From: Cryptomeria japonica
Lineage: Eukaryota; Streptophyta; Pinopsida; Cupressales; Cupressaceae
Assembly (NCBI RefSeq): GCF_030272615.1
Contig: NC_081408.1
Coordinates: 401,603,889-401,667,888, forward strand
Direction of reading: 5' to 3'
DNA: 64,000 nt
Below are positions 11,628 to 23,172 of this stretch, piece after piece (the first letter of the stretch is position 1; every line of letters begins with the position of its first letter). The notes beneath the pieces were generated by a model. It saw only the letters and a program-made list of their open reading frames with translations. It was not told where the DNA came from and made no database searches. Position numbers and translations under genes: made by a program.

Positions 11628-12460
11628 TTGATTAAGTAAAAACAGGTATTTGAAAGGTACTCGAACCTTTTACAAGCTAGGAGAACAAAAAAGCATAAAA
11701 AAGTGCCCGATCACTTCAAAAAGCCAAAATGAACCCACTGGATGGGCCCAGCTAAAAACAACATAACCTAATTACATAAAACTCGGAACAGACAGCAAAA
11801 GGAAAGCAAAAGACAACAAAGAGACAGAACCAAGGACAACAACTGGAACTAAATACTATTCAAGATCTCCTCAGCGTGAGCAACCATTTGTTTCATGTTG
11901 TTTGTCGAGGTCTTTATATCCTCCAGCTCACGACCTTCGATGTCGACCTTATTCTTTGTGTTGGCTCTGGTCCTCCTTTCATGACCCTTCTTGTTCACCT
12001 GTTCTTTATCACCTTCCTTCTCTGCATTGTTCTCGTACCTGTTGATGAAGATGTTCATGTTGTCCACCGAAGATTTAAGAATTTGGAAATTTTGATCAGC
12101 AATCTGCTTGACATTGTGCTCCAACTTGTCAATTCTGCTGCCAAAATCTTTCAGTTTGTTGTCCATTTCCTTTCTATCTCCCATCTCATTGACCTTATTC
12201 TCCGTGGCTAAGATTTTTCCAACCATACATTCAATAGCTTGCGCATTATGCAGAACGGTCACTAACTCTTTAACATGCTCTGCCAAGGGTTTGTCACCAA
12301 CTGTAATTTTTTCTATGGCCTGTGTATCTATTTTCAAGCTATTAATATCCTTCACCAGAGTAGTGATGGTCTCACAGAAGGCCTTAATGGTATCTTTGTC
12401 ACCACTATCACTTTGACCCCCTTTTTCCTCGTTATGCATTCCAGTGGCAGTCACGGTTTC
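11628..12460 (-). mobile_element. LINE copy 2, 5'-truncated non-LTR retrotransposon
   Basis: An 833-base insertion in the gag of element A, bounded by a perfect 14-bp duplication. It has no LTRs or terminal inverted repeats. On the minus strand it holds the end of one ORF (12454-11849) and about 220 bases of 3' UTR ending TTACTTAATCAA. The 3' UTR and ORF end resemble those of LINE copy 1 (35047-55314): the last ~40 bases align with those at 35047-35090, and both show TTATGTTGT further upstream in the UTR. The truncated 5' end and variable-length duplication fit target-primed reverse transcription. Confidence 0.85.
11849..12454 (-). CDS. C-terminal coiled-coil part of LINE ORF3
   Basis: This 201-codon frame is open to the 5' truncation point; its first Met is therefore not a real start. 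It is strongly helical and charged, with heptad-like patterns (IECMVGKILATENKVNEM, LKDFGSRIDKLEHNVKQI) and a basic patch (KKGHERRTRANTKNK) about 40 residues before the end. The final segment, ELEDIKTSTNNMKQMVAHAE, parallels the end of the ORF at 44456-44734 (RTWASMKKK, then LNLKNVAKKMHQLSADVVEN). No known catalytic domain is visible. Function unknown; a nucleic-acid-binding or multimerising role is only inference from coiled coil plus basic patch. Confidence 0.7.
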   Translation of the reverse strand: MTATGMHNEEKGGQSDSGDKDTIKAFCETITTLVKDINSLKIDTQAIEKITVGDKPLAEHVKELVTVLHNAQAIECMVGKILATENKVNEMGDRKEMDNKLKDFGSRIDKLEHNVKQIADQNFQILKSSVDNMNIFINRYENNAEKEGDKEQVNKKGHERRTRANTKNKVDIEGRELEDIKTSTNNMKQMVAHAEEILNSI

Positions 12461-12474
12461 AGTTTCATGTAGTT
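12461..12474. repeat. Target-site duplication of LINE copy 2 (right)
   Basis: Second exact copy of AGTTTCATGTAGTT. On the minus strand the junction reads CTAAT|AACTACATG, followed by the LINE 5' truncation point. Confidence 0.9.
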
Positions 12475-13670
12475 ATTAGTCGTGTGACCCTCGTTTTGAT
12501 GTTATTCACAATACTCATTTTCCCTCCACCATTTGGGTTTGACTTCAAGATCTAGGTAATGTGATCAGATCATTTGCCAATAGAGTCTTAAGAGCCGACT
12601 CATAGGATTCTCCCAAAGGATTGAAATCGCGTTTAGACTTTGAAAGCCAAGGCTTATCTTTAAACCACTCTTTTGATTTCTTAGGAGTGTGTTTTGTAGC
12701 GCTTTCAGCTACTTTGAGGGCTTGTGTGCCACTAGTCAGATTAAATACTGTTGGTTTTGATTTTGGTTTAACAGTATCAACCACTCCATCATTAACAACA
12801 TTTTTGTTATTATCTTTGCCATATTTCCAGTATTTGTTCTTCTATTTGGAACTAGAGCCTTGTTGTGTTTCTTTATAAAGTGATATATCTCCTTTCCTTA
12901 CAAGCACATCTTCCATTTTGAGAGTATTGTCCACCATCTTGTTGAATGAAGGGTATACGTGCATTTGGATATTAAATTTTAACTCAACAATCAGATTATT
13001 AACAAAGATATCCATATTCTTAGAATTAGGAATGGGTTGTGAATATCTAGAGAACATCTTTCTCCAACATTGAAGGAAAATGAGAAAAGGATCTCCTGAC
13101 TTCTGTTTGGAATTACAAAGCTCGATCATGGTGACTAGATGGCGAGTGTTATAGGAGTATTGTTGGAGAAAAAATTCAACCAGCTCCTCAAAAGATTTAA
13201 TTCCCATTGGTAAGCTTGAAAACCACTCCATGGCTTGTCCTCCTAGACTTCTTGGAAAGAGACACATGAGATATGTTTGTTCATGCATGAACTCCAGACA
13301 TAAAGCACAGAATTCTCAGACATGGTCTTGAGGATCTGAGTTGCCGTCATATTTGTCAAACTTAGGAATTTCCACTCTTGAAGGAAATGAAGGCATGTAA
13401 AGGTTCTTGTCAAATGGGAACGGGCAGATCGTGTCCAAAGAATACTACGTAGATGATTTATTCTTGTTTTTCATTTCCTTGATTTCAGTTTGCACTGCTT
13501 GAAATTGTTTGTTTACCAATGTTAGTGGTGTCTCTTCTTCTTTAGTGATAAGGATTTCAATGTTATAATCAATGGGAAGTTTAGCGCCTTGTTTTGCCAA
13601 CTCTAGAAAATGTTCTTCTTTTTCTCTGGCCATGATAATTTTTATCATTTTTCAGAAATTTGTATCATTT
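12475..13670 (-). pseudogene. Gag of Ty3/gypsy element A
   Basis: Minus-strand frames 13648-13445, 13288-12842 and 12784-12545 together form a gag. The matrix-like N-terminus has EEHFLELAKQGAKLPIDYN (compare NADAHFLRPAQEGAKLPSDF in element B). The capsid has YLMCLFPRSLGGQAMEWFSS, ELVEFFLQQYS and MIELCNSKQKSGDPFLIFL. A C-terminal segment WWRENEYCE, then HQNEGHTTN, is a reduced zinc-binding motif of the Tat type, interrupted here by the LINE. Stops and shifts separate the pieces. Confidence 0.85.
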
Positions 13671-15000
13671 TGATAGATATTTATAATAGCTTATATAGGT
13701 TCAACAACTTCAAACTTGCTAGATGAGGAGTCAATGTCAGTAGCATGGGTGCTAACATTATCATGAGTATTGTGTTTAGAAACTTCTCATTCTTGCCTTT
13801 CTCTAGACATGGTGGGAGATAAGGGTTGTTAAAAAATTGGTATACTTGATGATGAAGGTTTGTCAGAGATGGGGTCTTCTATAAAGAATGGATCAGTTTG
13901 TAATAAAGGATTGTCTCTTACCTTTCTTACGAGAACTTTTAGTTTGAACAAGCATTTATAATTGATGTGACCGAGAGCTAGAAGTGATACAGATGTCAAG
14001 ATCAAATCGGAGCTAGTTGTATGGTTGAGGTAATGATTGAGTAAAGTGATTGAGACCAAGTTTGGTTTTAGGAACGATCTATCTTGTATAAGATGTGATC
14101 TAAGAAGATTATGTTGATCAGATTGATGTAGGATTGATTGAACTAGCTGAGATATAATCGACAAAATCGTGTAATACAACAATAGGGGTACACTATCAAG
14201 ATTGTTTATGCTTGGGATGAAAAAGACTAGATATATGCTCACTGTAGACTGATTAGGCAAGTATGATAGAGTTGGAAAAGCATGCAAAAAGATAGGCTTT
14301 TGGACTGACAGAATCAAAGGCTCGTGTGACAAAATAAGATAACTCAGACGATAATCTAATGATCACCAGATGACAAAGATAGATATTTGTATGAGTTGAT
14401 GTATGTACTCAAATGACAATACAAGGCTTATCAGATGACAAACTATCAAAGATGATGATAACTCGTACAACAGTTTATGTATGGCCAGACGAAAATTCCC
14501 ACTGGTAGGACGACAAACTAGAAAAGATGAACCTCTACAATGATGACTCGTACGACAATACACTAGTTATCAGACGACAATTCCTAGCAAGTGATATGAA
14601 AAACTAGTAATGATGACTCCCTAAGGTTATGACTCGTATGATAGTTTTCTGTTAACCAGACGATAATTCTCACTGACTAGGATGACAAAGTAGAAGACTC
14701 ATATGACACAGGACCGGAGAGGGACGAGTTTCTAATAAGGATAGAGTTTTGACCACTGAGTTTTTGATATTTTGATTGTTTTCCAGTTTCAGTTTCCAGG
14801 ACAAAGACACAATAAACACATAAGATGTAAAGTGACTTCATGCATAGCACAGTAATTCTAAGGAAGTTGGCTGAGAGAGAAAACCTTTGCTTGCAAACTC
14901 AGGTACACACCCAATAGCTAATCAGAATACGATCGTTGAGTCTCATGCAATGGATTCTCAATGCCATATTAGCTGACTCCAAACGCTAATGGAGGCACGA
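13671..15000 (-). other. 5' leader of element A with tandem repeats
   Basis: No real coding frame; the 167-codon minus frame 14332-13829 has a composition unlike any retroelement protein and overlaps low-complexity sequence. Repeats at 14319-14700 are listed separately. I did not find a convincing primer binding site for element A here. Confidence 0.45.
14319..14700. repeat. Degenerate ~86-bp tandem repeat in element A leader
   Basis: The pair CTCGTACGACA and CAGACGACAATT recurs. CTCGT-like sites are near 14320, 14405, 14463, 14548 and 14634; CAGACGA-like sites are near 14346, 14428, 14486, 14572 and 14658. Spacing is about 86 except one shortened unit of about 57. The copies differ at many positions. 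Confidence 0.65.
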
Positions 15001-15294
15001 TATGGCAAGTATCTTGGGAGAGTTACTATCTCTCTTGCACAAATATTATCCCCCTTTTGAAGGTGAACCGAATAGCTTCTATCTTAAAGTTCTTAGTAAG
15101 GATTTTTGTTGGAAATTACCCCTTGAAATCGCACAAGCGCGATTGAGGCATATAGCCCGACAAGGTACCAAAACAAGATGTAGTCACGCAAGCGTGATTA
15201 AGACCACGAGGCCCTACAAAATGCCCGATATGAGAGATCTCAAAGAGAAAACTTAAATAATCCCATCCTTCAAGACTTTAATCCCGAAAGGCCT
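15001..15294. other. Unresolved junction between elements A and B
   Basis: The gag-PR linker of element B stops abruptly near 15295. The sequence leftward is unlike either element. It holds an open plus-strand frame (15002-15256, 84 codons) with no recognised domain and two related motifs, ACAAGCGCGATTGAGG and ACGCAAGCGTGATTAAG. It may be leftover LTR sequence of element A or a third element. Confidence 0.3.
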
Positions 15295-17110
15295 AAGATG
15301 GAGATAAGTGTGGGCGTTTTATCTAATTGTTCCACAAGGTTATACTGCTTTGGGATGGAAGGTGTGCCTTGTGGAGCTGCTTTGATGGTGATCTTGCTAT
15401 GACGTGTAATAACATTGCAGGTAGAGCTTGGATTTTTTATGGTAATGGTTGCAATTTGTTCATCGGCATCATGTAGGTGATTCACAGTGTAATTATAGGT
15501 GGATTGTGTATAATCAGTGGTATCTGTGTTTCACCCTAAAGTGGAAGGACCCCTTTGATCTTGTGATGGAAGTGGATTTTTAAACATAAGATGATCATTG
15601 TTTGTTGTTTTTGGGTCGTGTCCTTCAATTTCAATCTCGCCTCGATCAATAAGATCCTGAATAAGATCTTTCAATCTATGACAATTGCTTGTTTTGGGCC
15701 CTTTCCCTTGATGGAATTCGCAATGTTCATTGTCCCTCCACCATGAAGGTTTAACCTAAGGTTCGTAATTGGCTGTCTTTGGTAGGGTCACCAGATTTGA
15801 AGAGACCAATTGACGTAACACCATTTCAATAGGTTCCCCTAAGGGAGTGTATGTTCATTTTTGTTTATAATTTTGTTGGCCTTGTCTTGGTTCTTCTTGC
15901 GGTACATTGCGTCCTTGATTTGGTGGGGGAGGAACCATGTTGGTCTTAGGAGGGGGGTTTGCCCTGCAAATCGGACCACGGGTTATGCACTTTTGATATT
16001 TCTTGCATCTACAACCCCATCATTGACGATGTTTTTCTTTTTGTTCCAAAAGTTGGGCTTATCACTATTGAATCGCTGGCAAGGCGCATCTTTGGGTTCA
16101 TTGTATATTTTGATAAGCCCCTTTTTTATGAGGGTTCGCTCACATTTTAAACCCTGTGTGATCATGTCATTGAAAGAATATGTACCTTTCATGTCTAAAT
16201 GAAATTCCATTTCTTCGTTCAAGTTGGAAATAAATATTTCCACTAGCTCTCTTTTAGGTAGTTGAAGGGAACATCTGCTAGACATTTGTCACCATCGTTG
16301 CAGGAAAGTTGAAAATAGCTCCTCTGGTTTTTGCTTGGTGTTACATAGATCGGCCATGGTGATATCACATTCAATGTTATGTGAGTAGTGTGCAATGAAT
16401 TTCTGGACCAATTCTTTGAATGTCCTAATGCCACTTGTTAGTCAGGAAAACCTTTGCATGGTTGTCCCTGCCAAACTTTGGGGAAAGAGGCGCATTAGGT
16501 ATGTGTCCTCATATGCCACTTCTATGCATGTTGAATGAAATTCTCTAACATGATCGCAAGGGTCTCCTTTTCCTTGATACTTTTCAAACTTAGGTGTTTC
16601 AAACCCTCGTGGAAAAGGTAGCATATGTAGATTCCTATCAAAGGGATAGGGACAAATATCATTAAGTGAAAACTGGTTTGTTTTCACACCACTGTGGAGT
16701 TGTTGGGCTAAATTCTTGACTTGTTGCTGCAACATGTCTATGTCATTTGGACGAGGAGGAGGTGGAGGATTTCCTTGATTAAGTTTGTATCTAATGTGAT
16801 CTCGTCCTCTTCCATCCTCATTATTACTCTGGTGTTCCGATGCTTGCCTTAGTTGTGCAGTATCAAAATCAGAGGGTAGTTTGGCTCCCTCTTGGGCAGG
16901 TCTTAAAAAGTGAGCATCAGCGTTGCTTCTAAGTATTTCGTCAAAAAGTCGATTAAAGAGAGGGTTGTGTTGTGCCCTTTCTATTGTTGCGGGAGTACTT
17001 GGATTTTCATCATTTGTGTTTCCTCCTAGGGCTTCTTGGAATTCATTGAGATTTTCCTCCTCTTCCTCCTCAATTTCTAGTTGTCTAGACCTTGATTTGG
17101 TTTGAGCCAT
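15295..17110 (-). pseudogene. Gag (plus linker) of truncated Ty3/gypsy element B
   Basis: The likely start is the ATG at 17110 (MAQTKSRSRQLEIEEEEEEN); the longer frame from 17218 runs into untranslated leader. It continues with HFLRPAQEGAKLPSDF, a Pro-rich stretch, NDIDMLQQQVKNLAQQL, FPRGFETPKFEKYQGKGDPC and TYLMRLFPQSLAGTTMQRFS. In the next frames come a capsid remainder (16434-15983), KGPKTSNCHRLKDLIQDLID and finally KQYNLVEQLDKTPTLISIL at about 15330. The order equals that of element A, which is homologous. Protease and everything after it are missing, so the element is truncated at about 15295. Confidence 0.85.
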
Positions 17111-19949
17111 TTTGTTTACAAGTTTTTGTTGAAGTTTGGTGAAAATGATGATGAGTTGGTGATGAAATGAGAGATTAATGTTTGGTAGAGTGTTTTGCAT
17201 ATGGATCTCTAGCACCAAAGGTAGATGTTACCAAAGTCCTTCCTTGAATTGCTTGTTGTGTTTTGTTGACAATGTTTGATATGATAAGTTTTAGAGAGGC
17301 CTGAAATGTGTTACAGACCCAACTACCTAGGAATGAGAGGATTCACCCATAGACTAGTTTTAACCTGCTTAGAAATGCCTCTTAGGATGAGTTTATCCTA
17401 GATGTAGAGACACTCTAAAAAGTGATGTGTTGTGTTTGATTCAAGCAATATCGAAAGAGAACTTAGGACAAAACCTCTTTATGTTTCGAGAGTTGGAATG
17501 GATTGATGATGTGTGAATGTGAGAATGGATGAAATGTTAACTTCAATAAAAACTCTGTGTTACAAATGGGGCAAATTCTTCCTCTTCTCTTTCGGGGGTT
17601 GGTGGTTCTTCCCTAACTGAGTTATATGTGATGCAAATGTCTGGAAAGAAGGCAGGATCAATTTTGCCTCCCTTGTTTTGATGATAGCTCAAAGCTCTAT
17701 ATTGAGTAAAAGCTTTGTGGTTTAAAGACTCCTGATCAAACTCGTTGGATTTTCCTTAAAGATATAGATGCATGTGACGTAAGAAGGTTCTATGTGAAAC
17801 AAATATTTATCTATTAAGATAGAAGAATTTCCTTCTTTTGATGAAAGCCTTTGAGCTCAATGGTCTTTTCTTCAAATTGATGTGTTGATGAAGATTCTTC
17901 TTTCTCAAAATGTGAAGAATGGTCATATAGTTTGATACTTTGTTGTTTGCACTTTGTTGTTGAATTTTGTTGGTTTTTGAAAAATGTTTGTGTTGGATGA
18001 ATACTTGTTTTGGAATTGATTTTTGATTTTTCTTTGACAAGAAAACAAAGCAAGCACACAAACACAAGAATGTTGCCTTAAAAGGCACAAATAAGTGTGG
18101 GTCTAGATCAACCCAATCTTTGGAATTTTTATGACCCTTTCTTTCCAAATGTTTTTGAGTATGTTGTTCCAAAAAACCTTGAAGTCGGCTCAGTTTATCA
18201 CTAGTCTAGACACAAAACAGAGACACTTCAAACACACTTTAGCCCTAAGGTCAAATGGCCAGTTGCGATAATTTCAGCCCACATCTTGATATTTCTTCAA
18301 CTTTGGTACTACATACCTTGTGAATCTCGTCGTGGCAGGTAAGGATGTGATATACCAAGTCTTGCAATAGTATAACAAATAGATGATCCTTATGATGGAG
18401 GAGTCACCACTTTCATCAAGCTACACGTAGCCTTTCAAAAAGCTATGTTTCTACTCAAGGAAATATGTATGGTGAGTATCATGGGAACAAAACCTTCTAT
18501 GCTCTTGCATTGAACTTCTCACAAATATCCTCAATCAATAGAACGGGTGGGCTACTAGTTAAAGATGTTTAGTAATTTTTGATGTCTTTGGACGTAAGTT
18601 CATTCTGCAGTGACTCGCTTAAGAGCCTTGTAACTTGTGGTGGGGCCCATTTGTCCTTTCGGCAAGTTACACTATAGGAACAACTATACCCAAGGCTACA
18701 GCTTTCACTCACACCTGATTTCTATAGCGGCTCGAAGGATTTACCGCACGAGGTCGCTCCCAAGAATGATGTATCTCTTGGCAGGTCTCTCTTAAAAAGA
18801 TAAAATTTGAGTGTTACTGACACTTTTCTCTTGCACTTAGGACCACCAAACCCAAGGGAGAGGATAGTGTGTGTGTTAGGAGTAGGGCCACTCGACAAAT
18901 TTTGCACAAGCGTGCCAAACACAAAAGACACTTTTTCTTTTTAACTCATCATTGCAATGTGATCTAACTATTTTGAAGATGTTGCTCCAACAGTCATGGT
19001 GTTCTTTTTATCCTTCAATGGCAAAATGTTGAGTAAACTAGGAAATTGAAATCTTGGTCAACTGAATTTGAAAGCACGTTTGCTTGAAGTAAATCGCTTT
19101 GAACTTGAAGGAAAAGTGGCTTGTTCTTTTTACTTGCGCAAAAATTTGAAGTGTTGATTGTGAATTCCCTTAAGTTTGATGCAATAAAAGCAAAGTTTGT
19201 CTTGTTGATTTTAAGCACCAAACAAAGTGTGTGCTAACTTGCAATGAAAGTAAATCTGTGGGATTTTGAATTTTTTGTTCTTTTTAACTTGGACAAATAA
19301 AGTTCGTTTTAAGCCCAAAATAAAAGATGTAGTTATTTTTAATAACCCAAAAATGAAGTGTGAATTTAATATTTAAGCCAAAAAGGAAGATGAATTCATT
19401 TTATCCAACTTTGAAAAGCAAAGTTAAAGAAATAAATGCAACTGCTTTCTACTCTAAACTCCTCCACCCTGCACAAACAAGCAAACGAGTTAAAAAATAA
19501 TAATGAAATGCAGTCTAGGTGGGCTTCCACAAGCCTAACTTTTCATTTTCAGTTACAAAGTATGAATTTTACAACTCTTTGTTACAATAGCGCCACTCTG
19601 TGTAAACACGGAAGCGCTATTTAACATGAAAGCGCTAAATAACTGACAAAAGCGCTAAAATAATTACAGACGCGCTAAACTTATTACAAATGCGCTAAAA
19701 GATTATGTCAGACATAAATAAATTCTATCAAACAAGGAGGTCAAACACGCTAAACTAAGGACAAAAGTGCTAATATAAGTGCAATAGCGCTAAACTAACG
19801 ATAATAGCGCTATTTCCCAAACAATAGCATTATTCTGGTGAACAAAAGCGCTAAAGCACAAACTTTCGTAAGCACTAAAGCGTGTTCAAAAGTGCAACCT
19901 GTGTCTCAATTAAAACAGTAAAAAATTAGTAGTTTAAAAACAGTTGCTC
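17111..19949 (-). other. Long 5' leader of element B
   Basis: About 2.8 kb between the primer site and gag. Minus-strand frames such as 18172-17807 and 19221-19015 are short, Lys/Phe/Asn-rich and without motifs, so I treat them as chance. Long leaders are common in Tat elements. A 20-bp repeat array occupies its 5' end. Confidence 0.5.
19590..19890. repeat. 20-bp periodic array centred on AGCGCTA
   Basis: A palindromic core AGCGCT (often AGCGCTAA) recurs at a spacing of almost exactly 20 bases: about 19612, 19631, 19651, 19671, 19691, then 19746, 19766, 19785, 19805, 19825, 19846 and 19870. Some cores are changed to AGTGCT, ACGCT or AGCACT. The spacer is A/T-rich with a frequent ACAAA. The array ends about 60 bases from the primer binding site of element B. 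Confidence 0.85.
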
Positions 19950-19972
19950 TTCGATTCACGTCAGGTTCACCA
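19950..19972 (-). other. Primer binding site of element B (tRNA-Trp type)
   Basis: The minus strand reads TGGTGAACCTGACGTGAATC plus GAA. This is the complement of the 3' end of plant tRNA-Trp (TTCGATTCACGTC-GGGTTCA-CCA) with one difference. It lies two bases after the end of the LTR, the usual spacing. Confidence 0.75.
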
Positions 19973-19974
19973 AA

Positions 19975-21470
19975 TGATGCTCTGCAAAATGAGAGATCTT
20001 GTTAAACAAAACCTGTGGTGGTATAACACATATGAGAAACAACAAGAAACAAAGAGTTGTTAGTGTTAATCAACCAAAGACTATTCTAAGCAGGCATTCC
20101 AAGAGAGACACTAAAAACATAATAAAGCATTTGACAATGAAAGCAAATACAATAAGGCATCTCCAAATGCCTTCCACCATGCTTGTAGCTCCTCCTCCCT
20201 TGTTCCTCTCCTCTCCAAGTTCCAAATTAGTGTAGCTCTCAGCAACTTTTTGTACTATGGATGCCTTATGGAGGTTCAAGATTGAAAAATGATTAATCTA
20301 ATGCTATGCAAGTGTGAACAAAAGCTAAAATAAGAGATTATTTAATTAGCTAGTGTTGATTTTAAACCAAAAGAATGAATATGATTGATTTATACTAAAT
20401 GCTCTCTAAAAATGACTATAATGTAAATGCATACAAGTTTTCAGGATGATAACTAAAAATGCTAGATGCTTCAAGATTTGAAAATGAGGAATGTGAGCTC
20501 TATTTATAGGAAAAATGGAGCAATGGATGGTTGAGATTGAGTAATCTCAACAAGGGTCAGGATTGAATGGTTTATGATATATGTGAGGACTTTCAATCCA
20601 ATCCCAGGATGATAAATGTCAACATGAGATGGGTTGAGAGGAGAGGGAATAAGCATTAAATGCTTGACATGACCTTAGGGTTAACTTGGGAGGTAAGCTT
20701 AATGTTGAGTTGAGTGAATAAATTCATTATTCAAAGAATAATGCTTTTATCCAATGGATAGACTCTTGTGCAAGAGTTAGTGAGGATAACCATGGTCAAA
20801 GCAATAAATGCTTGAGAAGACACATGGGTTACATGAAGGTTGAGTTAGGGGTCAAAGTCCCTAACCATGGGTGCAAGTGGATTTAACCATAAATGGTCAT
20901 GTAAGAGCCATTAGTGGTTTGGAAGACTTTAGAGGTTAAATAGTTGAACACATAAAGCATTTAATGCTTTTCAAAGACTTTGGAGTTTTTGAGAAGTGAC
21001 TTCAAGTTGCTTAGGAATGTGACAATAATTAGGGGATAGATTAGGCTAATTAGGAAGGGGTTAGAAGAATCTAGAAGGGGAATAGGATTGCAAGTGGGTT
21101 TGGTGGGTGAGGGAAAATAGGATTTTTATTTAAAATAAAATTCATTTATTTCAACAAAATAGGCGCAAGTTGCATTTTTAGGAGTATGCAAGTCGGGGGG
21201 ATTTAATGATTTAAATAAATGTTTTATTTAATTTATTTAAAAGAGGAAAGAGGATTAAATGAAATGAATAGGATTTATTCATTTAATTGATTGTGAATTT
21301 AGTTTAATGAATTAATTAAAATAAATTGAATAATTTATTTAATTAATAGGAGAATGTTTGAAGATGAATTAATTAAATGTTAATTTAATTAACTGATAGC
21401 TAGTGGGCTTTTTAATCAAATAAATATCAAATATTCATTTAATTAAACTGGATAGATTTATGTGACTACA
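19975..21470 (-). mobile_element. 5' LTR of element B
   Basis: Read on the minus strand the LTR starts TGTAGTCACATAAATC (21470) and ends GCATCA (19975), followed by the primer site. A minus-strand TATA box (CTATAAATA) is at 20501-20509. The right end lies inside the U3 of the element A LTR: sequence right of 21470 matches the LTR at 2601-3200 and sequence left of it does not. So B inserted into A's LTR. No 3' LTR of B is present. Confidence 0.65.
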
Positions 21471-22052
21471 AAATGCATTGAGATTATAAGTCAAAGTTTG
21501 CATTGGAGATAAAATTAGTTGATTCCATGCACTTGAGATGAAATTAGTTGATTCCATGCACATTCCTCTTATTTGCTCAAGATTTTTATTAGAAAAAGCC
21601 TCTTCAATGCAACTAAACGTCTTTCCTCAAGATTTGCTTTGAAGTTTTAATTTTAGAGAAAATGATTTATTCAATTTAATTGCTTTTCTTTCTTTTCTGA
21701 GATTTCTCAAGTTATCTCAAATTTAGAAAAAGAAATATCTCAAGTTGATTTCTTTTCTCAATTTAATTCGTTTTTGTAAATTAATTTTTCTTTATGATTT
21801 AAATGGCAAATTGATTTATTAATTAAATATGCTAGGATATTTAATTAAATAAATAGGATAATTGATTAAAATGATTTACTTGGAATAATTAATTAATTAA
21901 TTAAACATTTAATTGATATGGAATGATTCATTTGCCATGTGACATTGATGATTTAGAAATTAATTAATTAGGTGCTCAAGATTGATTTAATTGCCTTTGG
22001 TTAGTACCTTGGCATGATGCAGTCAAGATTAGGGGCCCATGGTTTAGGTGGT
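21471..22052 (-). mobile_element. U3 fragment of the 5' LTR of element A
   Basis: Matches 2601-3195 closely, for example GGAGATAAAATTAGTTGATT, TCTTCAATGCAACTAAAC and ATTAATTAGGTGCTCAAG. The match ends at GGTTTAGGTGGT (22041-22052), some 25 bases before the LTR start seen at 3214, exactly where element C begins. The left limit is the insertion of element B. Confidence 0.75.
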
Positions 22053-23102
22053 TGTTCACCTTTTGTTTTCCTCGATGTAAGTTCTTGGCGGGCCCGATTG
22101 TGATCTTTGTTTCTTTAGCCAGTAGGGATGAATGTGCGTGACACTTGGCAGCCCGGTGTTGCTCCCTCGGTTCTTCTTTGGTGTCTCATTTTTGAAGCAG
22201 CGCGGAGGTGACAAATGGCAATGCTCGTTTACTATTCTTCTGGGTGAGCCCACTCGTTTGTGCAGTTTGCAAGCGGTTCCTCGCAGCGGTCCCCTTTTTC
22301 GCAATCCTTTCTCTTCTGACAGAATCAATTCAGTTCTGGGTAACCTCTAGGCCATTAAAGGAAAAGTTTGAGTTGCAGGGTTTGTTTTGCTGGGTGCGGC
22401 CTCTATTGTGACACGCCATGTTTTTTTGTTCCAGAGAGGTTGTGCCAGTTTGGATTTTCAATAGAGCTGTTTTTAGAAGCAGTGGCGTATTTAAGGGGGG
22501 ATTTCTCTGTCGTCAGAGGAGAGATTTTTAGAGAAGGAGAAGAACTGTCAAATTTGCTAAGTAGGGGTTTTCTTTCATTTTCAGCCTTAAAAAACTATTT
22601 GGGATTTGCTATAAGAAGATTATTCAGATTGTGCCTGTGGCCTTTGTGATGTCTTTCTTGGCTTACTGTTTATAATGTTTTCTGTGCTATTGTTGTTGAA
22701 AATTCTGACAAACTTTGGGAATATTTTGTCTAAGACTTCACTGATTAAACTATGTTTCTCTATACTTGTTATCTAGTGAATGCGTGATGAATGTGTCCCT
22801 TATGTTTTTAGGCAAATTTGGTTGTAGTTTTGATTATGTCTTTGGCTCAAATGCTTACAGAAGTTGCAAATATTCTTTGATTTCTGTTGGTTCATTTCCT
22901 ATTAATGATATGGCGCATCGCCTAAGTATTTAGCATTTCATTTTCTTAAAAAGTATTTGTTTCCTCTCCCTTTCCTCAAAACTCAAGGAAGAGTCGGCTT
23001 CTCAACTCCAGAGGTCATTCAGTGTTTCTTTGCGCGAGTCAATCCCCCAACACTGAATTTCCCCTAAGGTTGTTCGTCCCAAAGCAAAATTTAGAGTCAA
23101 CA
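22053..23102 (+). mobile_element. Probable 5' LTR of element C
   Basis: Begins TGTTCACC at the point where the element A LTR is interrupted and ends GTCAACA ten bases before a primer-site-like sequence. TGTT/AACA ends and about 1.05 kb length suit an LTR. A weak TATA-like CTATAAGA is at 22609. Short frames in this stretch have no motif. I found no second copy, so the left boundary rests on the interrupted host and the right one on the primer site. Confidence 0.6.
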
Positions 23103-23112
23103 GTTCTTTTTC

Positions 23113-23130
23113 TGGCACGCCCGGTGGGAC
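23113..23130 (+). other. Candidate primer binding site of element C
   Basis: TGGCACGCCCGGTGGGAC starts with the TGG that complements a tRNA CCA end. It differs from the tRNA-Met and tRNA-Trp sites seen in other elements of this window. I cannot assign the tRNA. The gag start follows within 45 bases. Confidence 0.6.
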
Positions 23131-23172
23131 CCGATCTTTTAAAAACAAAAAAAAACATACCCCAGCTAGTTT

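Noticed and set aside
14363-14700. CRISPR-like repeat spacing
   Set aside because: The units are long, degenerate and tandem without unique spacers, in a plant retroelement leader.
14900-14930. Possible decayed tRNA-Trp primer site for element A (ACTCAGGTACACACCC)
   Set aside because: Too many differences from the element B site and no LTR end next to it.
15002-15256. 84-codon plus-strand frame
   Set aside because: No domain or homologous segment in the window; it lies at an unresolved junction between two minus-strand elements.
22053-23102. Short overlapping frames (60-93 codons) on both strands
   Set aside because: No domain; the stretch is bounded as an LTR, so they are chance frames.
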